Source of the DNA: Cordilura impudica
Taxonomy: Eukaryota; Arthropoda; Insecta; Diptera; Scathophagidae
DNA: 64,000 bases
Direction of reading: 5' to 3'
Assembly: GCA_963682025.1 (NCBI GenBank)
Contig: OY821519.1
Coordinates: 74,580,314 to 74,644,313 of the forward strand
The notes under the pieces were generated by a model. It was not told where the DNA came from. It searched no databases and worked only from the letters and a program-made list of their open reading frames with translations. Below, piece by piece: positions 53,864 through 64,000 of this stretch. Numbering within the stretch: position 1 is the first letter of the stretch; each line of letters starts with the position of its first letter. Both the position numbers and the translations under genes were made by a program.

Positions 53864-56800
53864 CACTGTGGTCAATATTTTGAGATAGCGGCCAAAACTC
53901 CTTTTGGTTTTTGTTCTCCGATTTTAAAGTTATTAGACTCAGATGAAAGTAGACAGTAGTAAACCTCGGGAGCCAAAAAATTAGAACTATATTTCAACTA
54001 TTTCACTGAGAACAGGGTGGTCCAAAATGGGCTTTTTCAGAATTTAGTAAATTTATGATATTTTTAGTTAATTTTTAAAGTTTAAATGCTCATAACTTTT
54101 TGGTTTTTCAAGATTTTTGGACGAAATAAATTTTGTGTTGTAACGTAACTTATTTCCTATTGCCGGTAAAAAAATTGAAGCTCTACTGTTTTCAGAACAA
54201 TTTAAATTTTTTTTTTTAAAAAGGTCAAATTTCTCGGAAATTTCCTACTTCATAGAGCACAACTCCTGTGAGTCAAGCTGAGTCAAAACACAAATTTACT
54301 ATTTTGTAGTCCTAGCTCTCCCCTACATTCCTATATATACATGTCCGTGCATCGGGACTGCACTTTTTGAGCTACAGCAATTTTTCTGACCCAAGGTAAG
54401 ATATTCCGTACAAATGCACGTCATATTTTTTGAGAAGTTATATGTATGTGAAAGTGGCTATTATGCATATATTTTGATGAAATTTTGTACAAGAGTTCTT
54501 ATTGACCCAAAAAATAACTCTGTTGAAATTAGGAGAAGTTGGCCCATATTTGGACCTAGTCCACATAGAAGGGTGTATCAAAATATTGACAAAAATGACA
54601 ATAGAACTCTCAAATTATGTGGTATCTGGCAATTCATTTGGAAAAGGTAAAAAAGATTTTATTGCCATCTAATATTACACAACTTAAATACGTGAAAATT
54701 GCAAATAAATTTAAAACCAATGGAAATAACTGGTAAAACCAACTACCTGTTATATTATGTTTCAAAGAGGTAAAAAAGATCATGTTGAAACTTCGAGCAA
54801 TAGTATATTAATCCATGCATTCATTTTTTTTCTTCATTATTGTTTAAACAATGGCTAAATTCAGTTATAGTGTTCTATCTGATATATATTTTGAACGGAA
54901 AGATGAAAACGACATTATTTTACATATAATGAATAATCCATTCTTCAAAATATGCGACAAACAAGAAATTAAAATTCATAACTTAAAAATAAAAAACTTT
55001 TTAAATACTTTAAGAAAACGGTACAATCAATGTTCCAGAAACAAGAAATTGTTTTACTCACGCAACCAAGAATGGCTAAGAAATAAACTTATTTTTAAAA
55101 AGCCATCAGTAACTACCACGGAAACTGGAAAAGGTGGTCGACCAGCAAAGCCAATTGATAATTGTAGTGAAAAATCACGAAGACGCAAGCTTAAACATAT
55201 CAATGAAGAAGTTTCTTGTAGCATCATAAATGATTCATTTCTGCATCAAATTCAACCATCGAAAACTAAAAAGGGTAAAATTGCTATCATTGAAAAAATA
55301 GTGGAAGCAAGCCCCAGACGCACAAAAAGGATTTTAGAAAGTATGCCGACACCAACTGAAGAAAATAAATTTACTCCAGAAGAAGCATTTGCACTATTTT
55401 TGGATTTGAAAATGACTAAAAACCAATATACAGAATTGCGGAAGCGAACCAATGAAAACAATTATGGAATTTTTCCATCATATCGAGATATAGTTTCTGC
55501 CAAAAAAGATTGCTTACCTTCACCAACTGCTATTAGTATAACTTCAAGTTCAGCAGAAATAAAATTGCAGAATCTTCTTGAACACACTGCAGAACGATTA
55601 TTAAAGACATTTGATGCTGATTATTTAAAGAAGTTTAAAAATTGCAGCATGACTTTAATTTCTAAGTGGGGATGTAATGGGTCCTCTGGCCAGAAACAAT
55701 ACAAACAATGTAATGCAGAAAATTCATCAGATGCCAATTTATTCATGATTTCTTTCGTTCCATTACGTTTAACAAAAACTTATATTGGTTCAGAGCCGTC
55801 AACTAGTAGAGCTGCAGAGATAGATGTATGGAAGAATGAAATTCCCTCGTCAACAAAATTTTGAAGACCAATAAAATTTGCTTACAAAAAGGAGACTCAA
55901 GATGTCATAGATGAAGAAGTTCGAAAAATAAATGATCAAATTAAAGAACTTCAACCAGTAACATTTAGATTTGATGACCAAGACATTGAAGTAAATTTTA
56001 AAATGTGTCTCACAATGATTGATGGAAAAGTTGCACAAGCTTTAACCAAAAAAAAGTCATCGTCAAGCTGCACCATATGCCAAAAAACATCAAGTAAATT
56101 GAGCCAACCACCAACACAAGACGATAGTTTTAATGAAGCATATGAATTTGGAATGTCACCTCTTCATGCTAGAATTCGTTTTATGGAGCATATTCTTAAA
56201 TTAGGATACGATTTGCAATTTGGCCCGTTAGGCGAAACAGTGAGAAACAACAAAGAAAATTTGGAAAAAAGAAAGCAAAAAAAAAAAGATATTCAAGAAA
56301 AATACCGTGAGATAGGCCTTATAAGTGACCAGCCAAAGCAAGGAGAAGCAAATTCTAATGATGGAAACACAGCAAGGAGATTTTTTTCCGATCCAGAAAC
56401 TGCAGCTTCTATAACTGGAGTAGATTATGATTTAATACGACGATTCCAAATCATATTACAAGTTATAGCATGTAGCAAAAAGATAGATGCAAAAAAATTT
56501 GGTCAGTATGCTAATGAGACAGCAACCCTTTATAACCAAAAATATTCTTGGAGACATATGCCAACCACAGTTCACAAAATTTTGTTCCATGGGGAACAAA
56601 TAATTCAGCACAATATGCTTCCAATTGGAGATCTCTCAGAAGAAGCCCAAGAAAAAAGGAACAAAGACTACAGATTCTTTCGCGAGCACAATACAAGAAA
56701 AATTTCCAGATATTGTACTAATGAAGATCTTATTAATATTTTGTTGTGCACATCAGACCCATATATGTCCAGTATTCGACAAAAATGGAAATCAACCTCA

Positions 56801-57489
56801 TTAGAGTTAGATGAAGAAGCTAAACAACTACTGCAAAATGAAAATCAAAGCTATTTGGAAGAAATTTTTACTAATATTGTTTAATTAATACTAGTTTAAA
56901 GATTATAATTTGTTGCTAATTTTAGTATAATTTTTTATTAATACATTTAAATAAAATATATGTGCACTTTAAATCAATAGTAAAAGTTTACTTAAAATTT
57001 TGTCGATGTTGTGTTCTGTATATAATATATCCAAATGGTATTGATATCGTTGGGAATTTCAGTGTTATTTTTCAGTTTAATCCTCACAAGAATTAGCTTT
57101 CTTCCAAAAAAACCAACCTTTGGCCCCAGTGAATATTGAGACTAAATAAATGTCAGGGGCCAAATGTTGGCATTTTCTGACCAAAATTAAGTTTAGGAAT
57201 AATAAATAAGTATTGGTTGTAAAATACGATTGAAGAAAATAAGAAATTATAAAAAAATACCTATTTAAAATGTCAAAATATTCAACTTTTACATGGAAAC
57301 TCAACAAAAAATTAAAATGCATATTTAACTCCAAATTACTTACGTTCCTATTAGTCGATTTTTACGTTTGAACATGCAAATTGTAGCTTAGAGTCCCTCC
57401 TATTGAACAAAATAAATTGCGTAAAAAAATACCAATCCGGTCAAAAGTTATAGAGTTTTGATCGCTATCTCGCGAAATTGACCACTGTG
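53864..57489 (+). mobile_element. Transib transposon, nearly intact
   Basis: 3626 bp with a 5-bp GC-rich target duplication CGGCC (53859-53863 and 57490-57494), typical of Transib. Terminal inverted repeats extend about 38 bp: left CACTGTGGTCAATATTTTGA, right (inverted) CACAGTGGTCAATTTCGCGA, both followed by GATAGCG..CAAAACTC. The right end begins with CACAGTG, the V(D)J recombination signal heptamer. Carries one transposase gene (54851-56884) with a single nonsense codon. Confidence 0.92.
54851..56884 (+). pseudogene. Transib transposase (RAG1-core homologue)
   Basis: 677 codons in one frame from ATG 54851, interrupted by a single TGA (55862-55864) where the family has Cys (SSTKF-stop-RPI). 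Visible: GGRPAKP AT-hook-like (residues 95-101), FTPEEAFALFLDL, YPSYR-like FPSYRDI, LLEHTAERL, SKWGCNGSSGQKQYKQ, SSDANLFM, VPLRLT, then MIDGKVAQA, CTICQ, HARIRFMEHIL, NDGNTARRFF, MPTTVHKIL and PIGDLSEEAQEKRNKD. The second acidic catalytic residue (MIDGK, 56021) and the Glu in LSEEA (about 56639) are present. The first, usually Asp in CDGSSG, is Asn (AAT, 55676-55678). Two changes therefore make it inactive in an otherwise well-kept gene. Confidence 0.92.
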
Positions 57490-57504
57490 CGGCCACCCTA
57501 ATAT

Positions 57505-58387
57505 ACACATACATGTATTCTCTAACTATCATGTTATTGTTAGTGACAAATTTAATTGTTTGACAGATAACTTGTGAATCGGTTTTTATCAATAGATTTT
57601 TATTTTTCATTTAAGAAAATATCATTATGAAATTTACAGTATGATTAATGTACCTTATAAATCCCAGAAGTAACAACAAAATTGAAATAAAATTTTTAGG
57701 ATAGATTTTATATTTGGTTTTGAAAATTACACCCGATTTGTTTCGATGTTACAAACATCATTTTTCCATTAAATGCTTAAAATTTTTTAAGAGTCCCCAA
57801 ATATATATTACACCAAGCATGTAATGACAATGTATATTTCTCGTTTAGAGTAGGCTTTTTCAATTACAATTTCAGTTTGATCCTTATCTTCGGTTGCAAC
57901 ATTTTTTCCCTACACATGATAGCCGAGAACTTTAAATTTAAATTAATATTTCTGCTTTTTATAACAAAACTTTATATCTTTACCAACTTTTGTAGCTGTA
58001 GCTAAATTAAAATTTCACCAAATGAAATTTGACTCAAATTTCAATGCTCGCAAAAAAAAAAAAAAATGAATTGGCATACCAAATTTTTTTTTACGAATTA
58101 TATAAAGCTTGTTTTCAGTTATTACAAAAATATAGAAAAAACTAAAATTTTATACTAAAATGAAAAATTTAAAACTCTTTATGCGTCTATTAAATTTTCG
58201 ATTACTGTATATCAATTTTTTATTTGAGTTATTATGAAAATGCTAAGCTCCTTAAATATTAAAATTATTGGAGAGCCAACTTTAATCTTTTTCTAGGAAA
58301 ATTTCATAATGCTGTAGGTTCATAGAAAGTTAAAGCTTATTATAAAATTTGAGTTTGTGAATACTACTTCATCAAAAACTTGCTTAA
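57505..58387. other. no gene seen
   Basis: AT-rich sequence between the large transposon end and the mariner. Short frames only. Confidence 0.4.
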
Positions 58388-58389
58388 TA

Positions 58390-59688
58390 CAGGGTGCGGC
58401 TAAAGTAACTACATGATTCATTTTTTAAATAAATATTGAATGGAGTGAAAAAACAAAACAAAAAAAAAATTTATTGATAAAAATAAAGATTATTTTATGT
58501 TAATTTTTTACATTAATTATAAAAAATAATGTCAGTTAAATAGAACCGTTTTGTCTAACGCAAAAATGTGCTTTTTTTTATAGTATTTTCCATAACTTTG
58601 TTGAGTGTTCGTTGTGATATACGATCAATTTCTTCTTAAATGTTGTCCTTTAGTTGCTGTAAGATTTGGGGCTTATTCACATTAACTTTGTCTTTGAGAT
58701 AGCCCAACTAGGGGGCAAATCGTCACAATAGATAACGAGTAAAATCATTCGAAATTCCATATTTTGGTTTATTATTTAAAGAAGACGGACAATTGCCAGA
58801 CCTCGTTTCAGTTTTACTATTAACTATGGACCATAACTCGTTAGCTGTGACAGAGTGAAATTATTCTTAGTATTTTATTTTGTAAAATAAAAAAATTATT
58901 TCGATTAAAAATTTCAATAACGAATGCGACGATTCGACCCCTGGTGCAGTCAAATCAGGCGGTGGTGGTGGCCATCTCAAATCGCCGTTTTTAAAAATTA
59001 TTCGATTTGGAAATTGTTATCTCAATAACTTCATCGTTGCATGGGCTATATGGGGTGTTGCACCATCTTGTTGTAACGTTTTCCATTTACTGTTTGACTT
59101 ACACCTTGATCGTTTTTCAAAAAAATGAGCCGTACAAACGACATGTGTGTAAAGATTTTTTATGAATATTTTTCTTTATTTACGGAACCCTTCAAGCGAA
59201 AATGCGCTCGGTCATCATTAAATTTGACAAAAAGTTTTCATTTTGATCAACGTGTTTTAAAACTGTTCTAGCATATAAAACTGTTCCAAGCGCAGCGCGA
59301 AGTCCCCAGGATTAATTTTTGGACTAGTTGGATTTTGTAAGGGAAGAGGTGCAAATCGTATTTCAAAATTCGACGAAGAGTGCGGTCAGAAAGCTGCAAC
59401 TGGGCAGATCGTCTTTACGTTGGTGTCTCCGGATTTTCTGCGACGCACTGTCTCACAGCATCAATATTTTCGACCGATCTGCCAACGAATGGTTGGATCC
59501 GTTGGAGCAGTTCTTACACCATAAAATTTTCTGTACGTACGTTGAGTATTACCTATCGAACGATTGTATTCAAGGAATAGGAAAACAATCTTAGTTCCAT
59601 GTTTAATTCATGGAAAAAAAATGAAATATTCACAAGCAGAAAAGTTAAAATTTTTTTACATCATGTAGTTACTTTAGCCGCACCCTGT
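58390..59688 (-). mobile_element. full-length mariner-group element, decayed
   Basis: 1299 bp, flanked by TA (58388-58389, 59689-59690). Terminal inverted repeats are identical over about 27 bp, beginning CAGGGTGCGGCTAAAGTAAC. Size, TA duplication and coding relic fit the IS630-Tc1-mariner group. Confidence 0.87.
58680..59570 (-). pseudogene. mariner-group transposase relic
   Basis: Minus strand in shifting frames. N-terminal helix-turn-helix remnant LSDRTLRRILKYDLHLFPYK (about 59340-59410); then the second catalytic block QQDGATPHIAHATMKLL (about 59030-59085); then NRIIFKNGDLRWPPPPPDLT (about 58940-59000), equivalent to the WPPRSCDLTPLDF block with its last acidic residue region. Frameshifts and deletions throughout, so no product is expected. 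Confidence 0.8.
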
Positions 59689-59776
59689 ACAATTGACTTA
59701 ATTTATTATGAATAATTCTAATTTTGTTCGGTTCGAGTTCATGTTTAAAATTTCTATAAATAGAAAGGTTAAGTTT

Positions 59777-59945
59777 AGAAAAGTATGGTCGACTATAACA
59801 TACCCTACACTCGTACCAAGAATTTAATGAGAGGGTCTTAGATCCAATTAATTGGATATAGATAACAAACACAAACTAATTTTGAGTGGTAATCATATAG
59901 AATGTTGTAGATATGGGAAAGTTTATATGGCGAGTAGGCCATAAG
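59777..59945 (+). repeat. very diverged mini-me-like 5' part
   Basis: Keeps AGAAAAGTATGGTCGACTATA, ATACCCTACA, GGATATAGATAA and TTTTGAGTGG in family order. The rest is gone. Confidence 0.6.
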
Positions 59946-61276
59946 TAAATTTAAATCATGATCCATAATTTATTGTGCATTCATAATTAATGAAATGTTG
60001 TCGAACCTTATACTCGAACCTTGTGGTACTCATGATACATAGCAACATTTATGACGTTGTTAATTTAGACTCTCCTTCACTCAATGTGTGTAGATGATGC
60101 ATAATAAGTATGATTTGGATACGAATATTAAGTAGTCATTATAAAATTGTGTGTTTGGTCTGTTACGTTACTGGTAAATATACATATGGGTATCTCCCGC
60201 AAAAGGTCAACCACGAGTGAAATATTGAGACTGCTTTTTATTATCTAGTAATAAAGCTTAAATATATATATTTAATTAATATAAAAGCATTTTTAGTCTT
60301 TTTCAATTTTGAGCCGAAATGTACAACTTAAAAAAATCCGATTTTTTTTCTGAATTTTTTGACGATTTATAGCAACTTGCTTTCTTTGTGTCTCTAGCTT
60401 ATTCAGAGTAATATTATATTGTTGTTGTAATTTGAATATTTTCTATTAACAACAACGTAACATATTTAAAGAAGCAAATATATTTTTTTATTTATTTAGT
60501 TCTTAACATTAGAATATAAAATTAAAATGCTAAATATTTAAAGCTATAGCAGCTAGGCCTTAAGCTAATATGGTTGTGTAAAGAAATGCATACATATGTG
60601 TTTAAATACTTCGGTATATGAACAGTTTTTAATGTTTTATTTTATTTTGTTTTAAATAACAAATTTTTTTGGTAATATGTGTATACTTATTAATTGAAGG
60701 ATTTACATCAAAATACGGTGTAAATACAGTGTAGTCAGAATGATCTGAATATAAGCACTCGGAATTCAAAATTAAATAAAGTGGTATAAATGTGTTAATT
60801 TAATAAACTTAATAATATCTTTAATGGATTTATACGAAGGAGAGGATAAGCATTGAATAAGCAAATATATAGTTGAGTTCGAATAAAGGAATTCTTTTGA
60901 ATTTGTTTCTTTCTAAGTTTAAATGTCGCATCCGTATACAAAAACATTATTTATTGATGTCATCAGTGGACAAGTATTTCAAATGCAACTAGCTTTCAGC
61001 TGTTGGCGAAATTAATTTAATAATTGGTTCCCGCAAATTCGGTTGAAAAATTCTATTGGTGTTTAAAATTTTCCCTTCCGTAACTATATTCGATAAAGAA
61101 TATCCGAATATTCGATAAAGTTGTATATAAAGTTCATCTAGCAAAGGTGCTTAAGACGGAGTAGTTGCCACAGTTAAACAAACATTCTGGCAAATTGCCT
61201 ATGAATGTGCTAAAAATAACATTAATGGAGTCAAACTTTTATATATCTCTGGAGAAAAAATTGAGAGTTTTTGTCG
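59946..61276. other. no gene seen
   Basis: AT-rich. A local duplication TATTCGATAAAG occurs twice at about 61087-61120. No coding region supported. Confidence 0.4.
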
Positions 61277-63505
61277 CTATGATCAGCTCTCAGTACCTTG
61301 TTTTTCAAAGCACGACTTAATTTTTCTATCATTTAACTTTAAATGCAAGTGGTGGATGACATTGTTACTTATTATGATTTTAAACAAATGGATCGAAACG
61401 CGAAATTATTCGAATTATCTAAAATCGATTGGGACTCCATTTACTACATGCCTTCGCTTGAAAATCAGGTCAGTTTTTTAGAACAAAATTTGGCACATGT
61501 GTTCCACAAATCTGTACCTTTAAAAATAACAAAATACAATAAAAAAAATAAACCTTGGTTCAATCAACAGATTAAGGATAAAATCTGTGAAAGGGATAAA
61601 GCTTTTAAAAGTTGGAAACAGTTCAAAACAGATAATTTATATGACGAATATTCCAAAGCTAGAAAACAAGTAAATAAAATGATAAAAACTGCTAAATCTG
61701 CATACTACTCTAGCCTATATATTTCTGTTGCACACTCTAAAAAAAACGTGGAAACTCATACGAGAAATTGGTGTCGGCAAATCTAAGGAAATTGTCAATT
61801 CTGAAATAAATATTGATTCGCTCAACGAATCTTTTAAAAGTATCCCTGACATCCCCATAAACGATGGATATTATACCCGCAATACTGATATTAGTTCAAC
61901 TTTATCGGAAAAAGCTTTTTGTTTTCAATGCGTAAACCAACTGGAAGTACTCTTCACATGCCAAGCTGTGAAATCAAATGCTGTTGGTTCTGATAACATA
62001 CAAAATTTTACCTATTCCTAAATCAAATAAAGAATATCGTCCCATTGCTATCCTACCATACTTGTCTAAAGTGTTTGAAAGGTTATTGCATCAGCAAATT
62101 GGAAAACATGTCAAGAATATGGGCCTACTCTCAGACAGACAATCAGGCCTTCGTCCTAAACATAGCTGCATAACAGCACTCGTTGATGTATCTGAAGATA
62201 TTCGTGGGTATATTGATAGTGTTCATATTGGATTTCGAGTGTTATTAGATCATTCAAAGGCATTTGGTACTGTGAATCATGAAATACTCTGCATGAAGCT
62301 AAGAACTTTTTTTGGTTTCTTTCCTTCCGCAACTCGTCTTATATCGTCTTATTTAGAAAATCGACAACAATACGTTAACGCCAATAATAAAATATCAAAT
62401 GTGTTTCCAGTAAAAAAAGGAGCGTTCCGCAAGGTACGATTCTAGGACCACTTCTTTTCACTATATATATAAATGATTTGCCTAGGCAACTTTCGTATTG
62501 TAAAGTTCATATGTATGCTGATGATGTGCAACTTTATGTTTGTAGTCGTTTTGATGAACTAAATAACTGTGTTGCGAACCTAAATGTGGATCTTAATCGA
62601 ATTCACTTATGGGCTCTAGCAAATGGGCTATGTCTCAATCCTTCAAAGTCTAAATGCATCATTATTACTCGAAAATCAGTGCCTTCCCTTGCTTTACCAG
62701 ATATTATGCTTAACCGTCAAATTATTGAAATTACACAAAAACCAAAAATCGTGGAATTATTTCAATAAAACTCACACCTGGTCTGATCATATAAATGTCG
62801 CTTCGGGAAAAACGTATTCAATGCTTCGATCCCTTACACCAGTCCATGTACGAGTTCTACTTGCAAAAACCTATCTAATTCCAACTTTGTTGTATGGATG
62901 CGAACTTTTTGCTAGCTGTGATTCTATTAGCTCTAGGAAATTAATAACTACGTTTTATTCTATATTAAGATACGTCTACAATTTGAAAAGATCATCCCAC
63001 ATAACACCGTATGCACGAAAACTTTACGGTGTGAATTTTTGCGATCTCTTGAAGATGCGATCATTGATTCTGATGCATAAGATTATATTTACACGTGAGC
63101 CTACATATCTTTTTAATCGAATATCCTTTTCTAATTCAAGAAGAAATAATTCTATAATTCAAACAGGGCATAAAAGTTTAGTCTCTGAATGGCAGTTCTA
63201 TATACGATGAATACGTCCTTGGAACTTGCTACCGCCAACATTACAATATTTAAGCAACGCAGGACATTTTAGGAAACAAGTTTTCCAATTTTTCAATACC
63301 ATTTAAATATTGTTTAAACTTTGCTTTGTTTTAAATATATGTATGTAAAATAATTTTTGTTAACTTATTTTATACAAATTATAAACTATGTTATATTTTC
63401 GTTAAATACTGTATCACATTATACCGATCCTGTACTTCAATTATATGACTCTTAGTCTTGTTGTGCAGGAAACCAAATAAATAAATAAATAAATAAATAA
63501 TTAAA
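61277..63505 (+). mobile_element. CR1/jockey-like LINE, 5'-truncated (copy 2)
   Basis: Same family as 23550-26319, starting at CTATGATCAGCTCTCAG within the endonuclease region and ending in the same 3' region and (AAAT)n tail. Differs from copy 1 by its own 112-bp deletion near 62000 and 17-bp deletion near 62833, while keeping segments lost from copy 1. Confidence 0.88.
61343..63210 (+). pseudogene. LINE reverse transcriptase, broken
   Basis: Carries the pre-RT region (KPWFNQQIKDK, YSKARKQVNKMIK), then RPIAILPYLSK, QSGLRPKHSC, RVLLDHSKAFGTVNHE (the second Asp of motif A reads Gly), frameshift at the PQG motif (about 62415), [11 protein letters not shown] (YADD), LNPSKSKCIII, a frameshift at about 62750, and an open C-terminal part that ends early (TGA near 63208). 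Not active. Confidence 0.87.
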
Positions 63506-64000
63506 TAAAATTATTGTCTAAGCTAAAAGTTTGTATTAGTTTTCGTATTCCTACAGCCAATTTATTGAAGCTTACGCGTATTCAATGAAGAAAAAAACTT
63601 AAATAGACACATTTAGAATTTGTATCTTTTTTCATTATCGTTATTATTAATTTTTAATTTAATTTAATTTATTTAAATTTTTAATTTTTAATTTAATTTA
63701 ATTTTTAGTTAATATTATTCACTTTTATTTTCAATAAAAGTTGAAATTAATGAATATCATTACTGTACTTTATTCCTTTAGGGAAAAGTCTCCCATCCAC
63801 AATGTGGCGTCTGTATTTGTGCTATACCTAATTTAAAAAAAAAACTAAGAGATTTTTCTCATATTTCATAACTCTGCGAACAAAACTTCTTATTTAACCT
63901 TCATCTACATGTGCATATAAGGCAACAAAGTTTCATTTATCGCTGAATTTTGTATATTTCTTAAAACACTTTAAAAGAACTTTATATTTTTTGTCGCGTC
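63506..64000. other. no gene seen
   Basis: AT-rich with a run of TTTAATTTAATTTA-type repeats at about 63640-63715. Nothing else supported. Confidence 0.4.

Larger units (their letters stand above)
49962..57500. mobile_element. DNA transposon with ~1-kb inverted ends, filled with insertions
   Basis: Left end TAGGGTGGCCGTT (49962), right end the inverse GGCCACCCTA (57491-57500; its GGCC overlaps the Transib target duplication). Left arm 49962-51135 and right arm 53126-53863 are inverted homologues throughout, outer to inner. Between and within them are a MITE (50075-50446), a Penelope fragment with a mini-me-like copy (51136-52625) and a Transib (53864-57489). A TA may be the target duplication. 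Superfamily not assigned. Confidence 0.68.

Overview
This window looks like repeat-dominated, AT-rich nuclear DNA of a brachyceran (probably muscoid/calyptrate) fly. That placement is an inference from the element set: mdg1/412-type and CsRn1-type LTR elements, piggyBac, Transib, mariner/Tc1, Helitrons, Penelope, two LINE lineages, and many copies of a mini-me/DINE-like repeat with a (GACG)n microsatellite. I see no ordinary host gene with introns, and no rRNA or CRISPR. Almost every protein-like reading frame belongs to a mobile element. Two small related frames (14.4-14.8 kb and 15.9-16.1 kb) are the only ones I cannot place in a mobile-element family.

Layout. 0.3-3.8 kb: mini-me-like copies, a LINE endonuclease scrap and a 21-bp repeat. 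5471-13294: a complete LTR retrotransposon on the minus strand with identical 182-bp LTRs, a tRNA-type primer site, a polypurine tract, gag (one frame break), and a long pol probably entered by a -1 frameshift at a TTTAAAC site. 13666-27823: a decayed piggyBac-like element (TTAA on both sides, paired subterminal palindromes) opened up by later insertions. These are a CsRn1-type LTR element (13745-20917, TSD GCAAG) whose own 3' LTR is split by 2.5 kb of other DNA, a mini-me-like copy, a LINE, and a Helitron that itself carries a 613-bp unit with two hammerhead-ribozyme-like motifs and a tRNA-like head.

28-36 kb: truncated mini-me and DNA-transposon ends, Tc1 scraps, an eight-unit 113/122-bp tandem array, another mini-me-like copy, and a Helitron with helicase remnant and two successive 3' ends. 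36.3-40.0 kb: a minus-strand transposon protein relic cut in two by a second LINE. 41847-45136: a DNA transposon with ~420-445-bp terminal inverted repeats and TAA duplication. 46.8-49.9 kb: LINE scrap, Helitron, mini-me-like copy and a foldback element. 49962-57500: a DNA transposon with ~1-kb inverted ends, which contains a small MITE, a Penelope 3' fragment (GIY-YIG domain) with a mini-me-like copy in it, and a near-intact Transib (53864-57489, RSS-like CACAGTG end, TSD CGGCC). 58390-59688: a full-length decayed mariner. 61277-63505: a second copy of the first LINE.

The genes do not form a pathway; what links them is nesting. The junctions give a relative order of arrival. The most unusual object is the ribozyme/tRNA-like unit at 26574-27434. 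Next are the pair of unplaced paralogous small frames inside the split LTR, and the Transib with RSS-like termini and a changed first catalytic residue.
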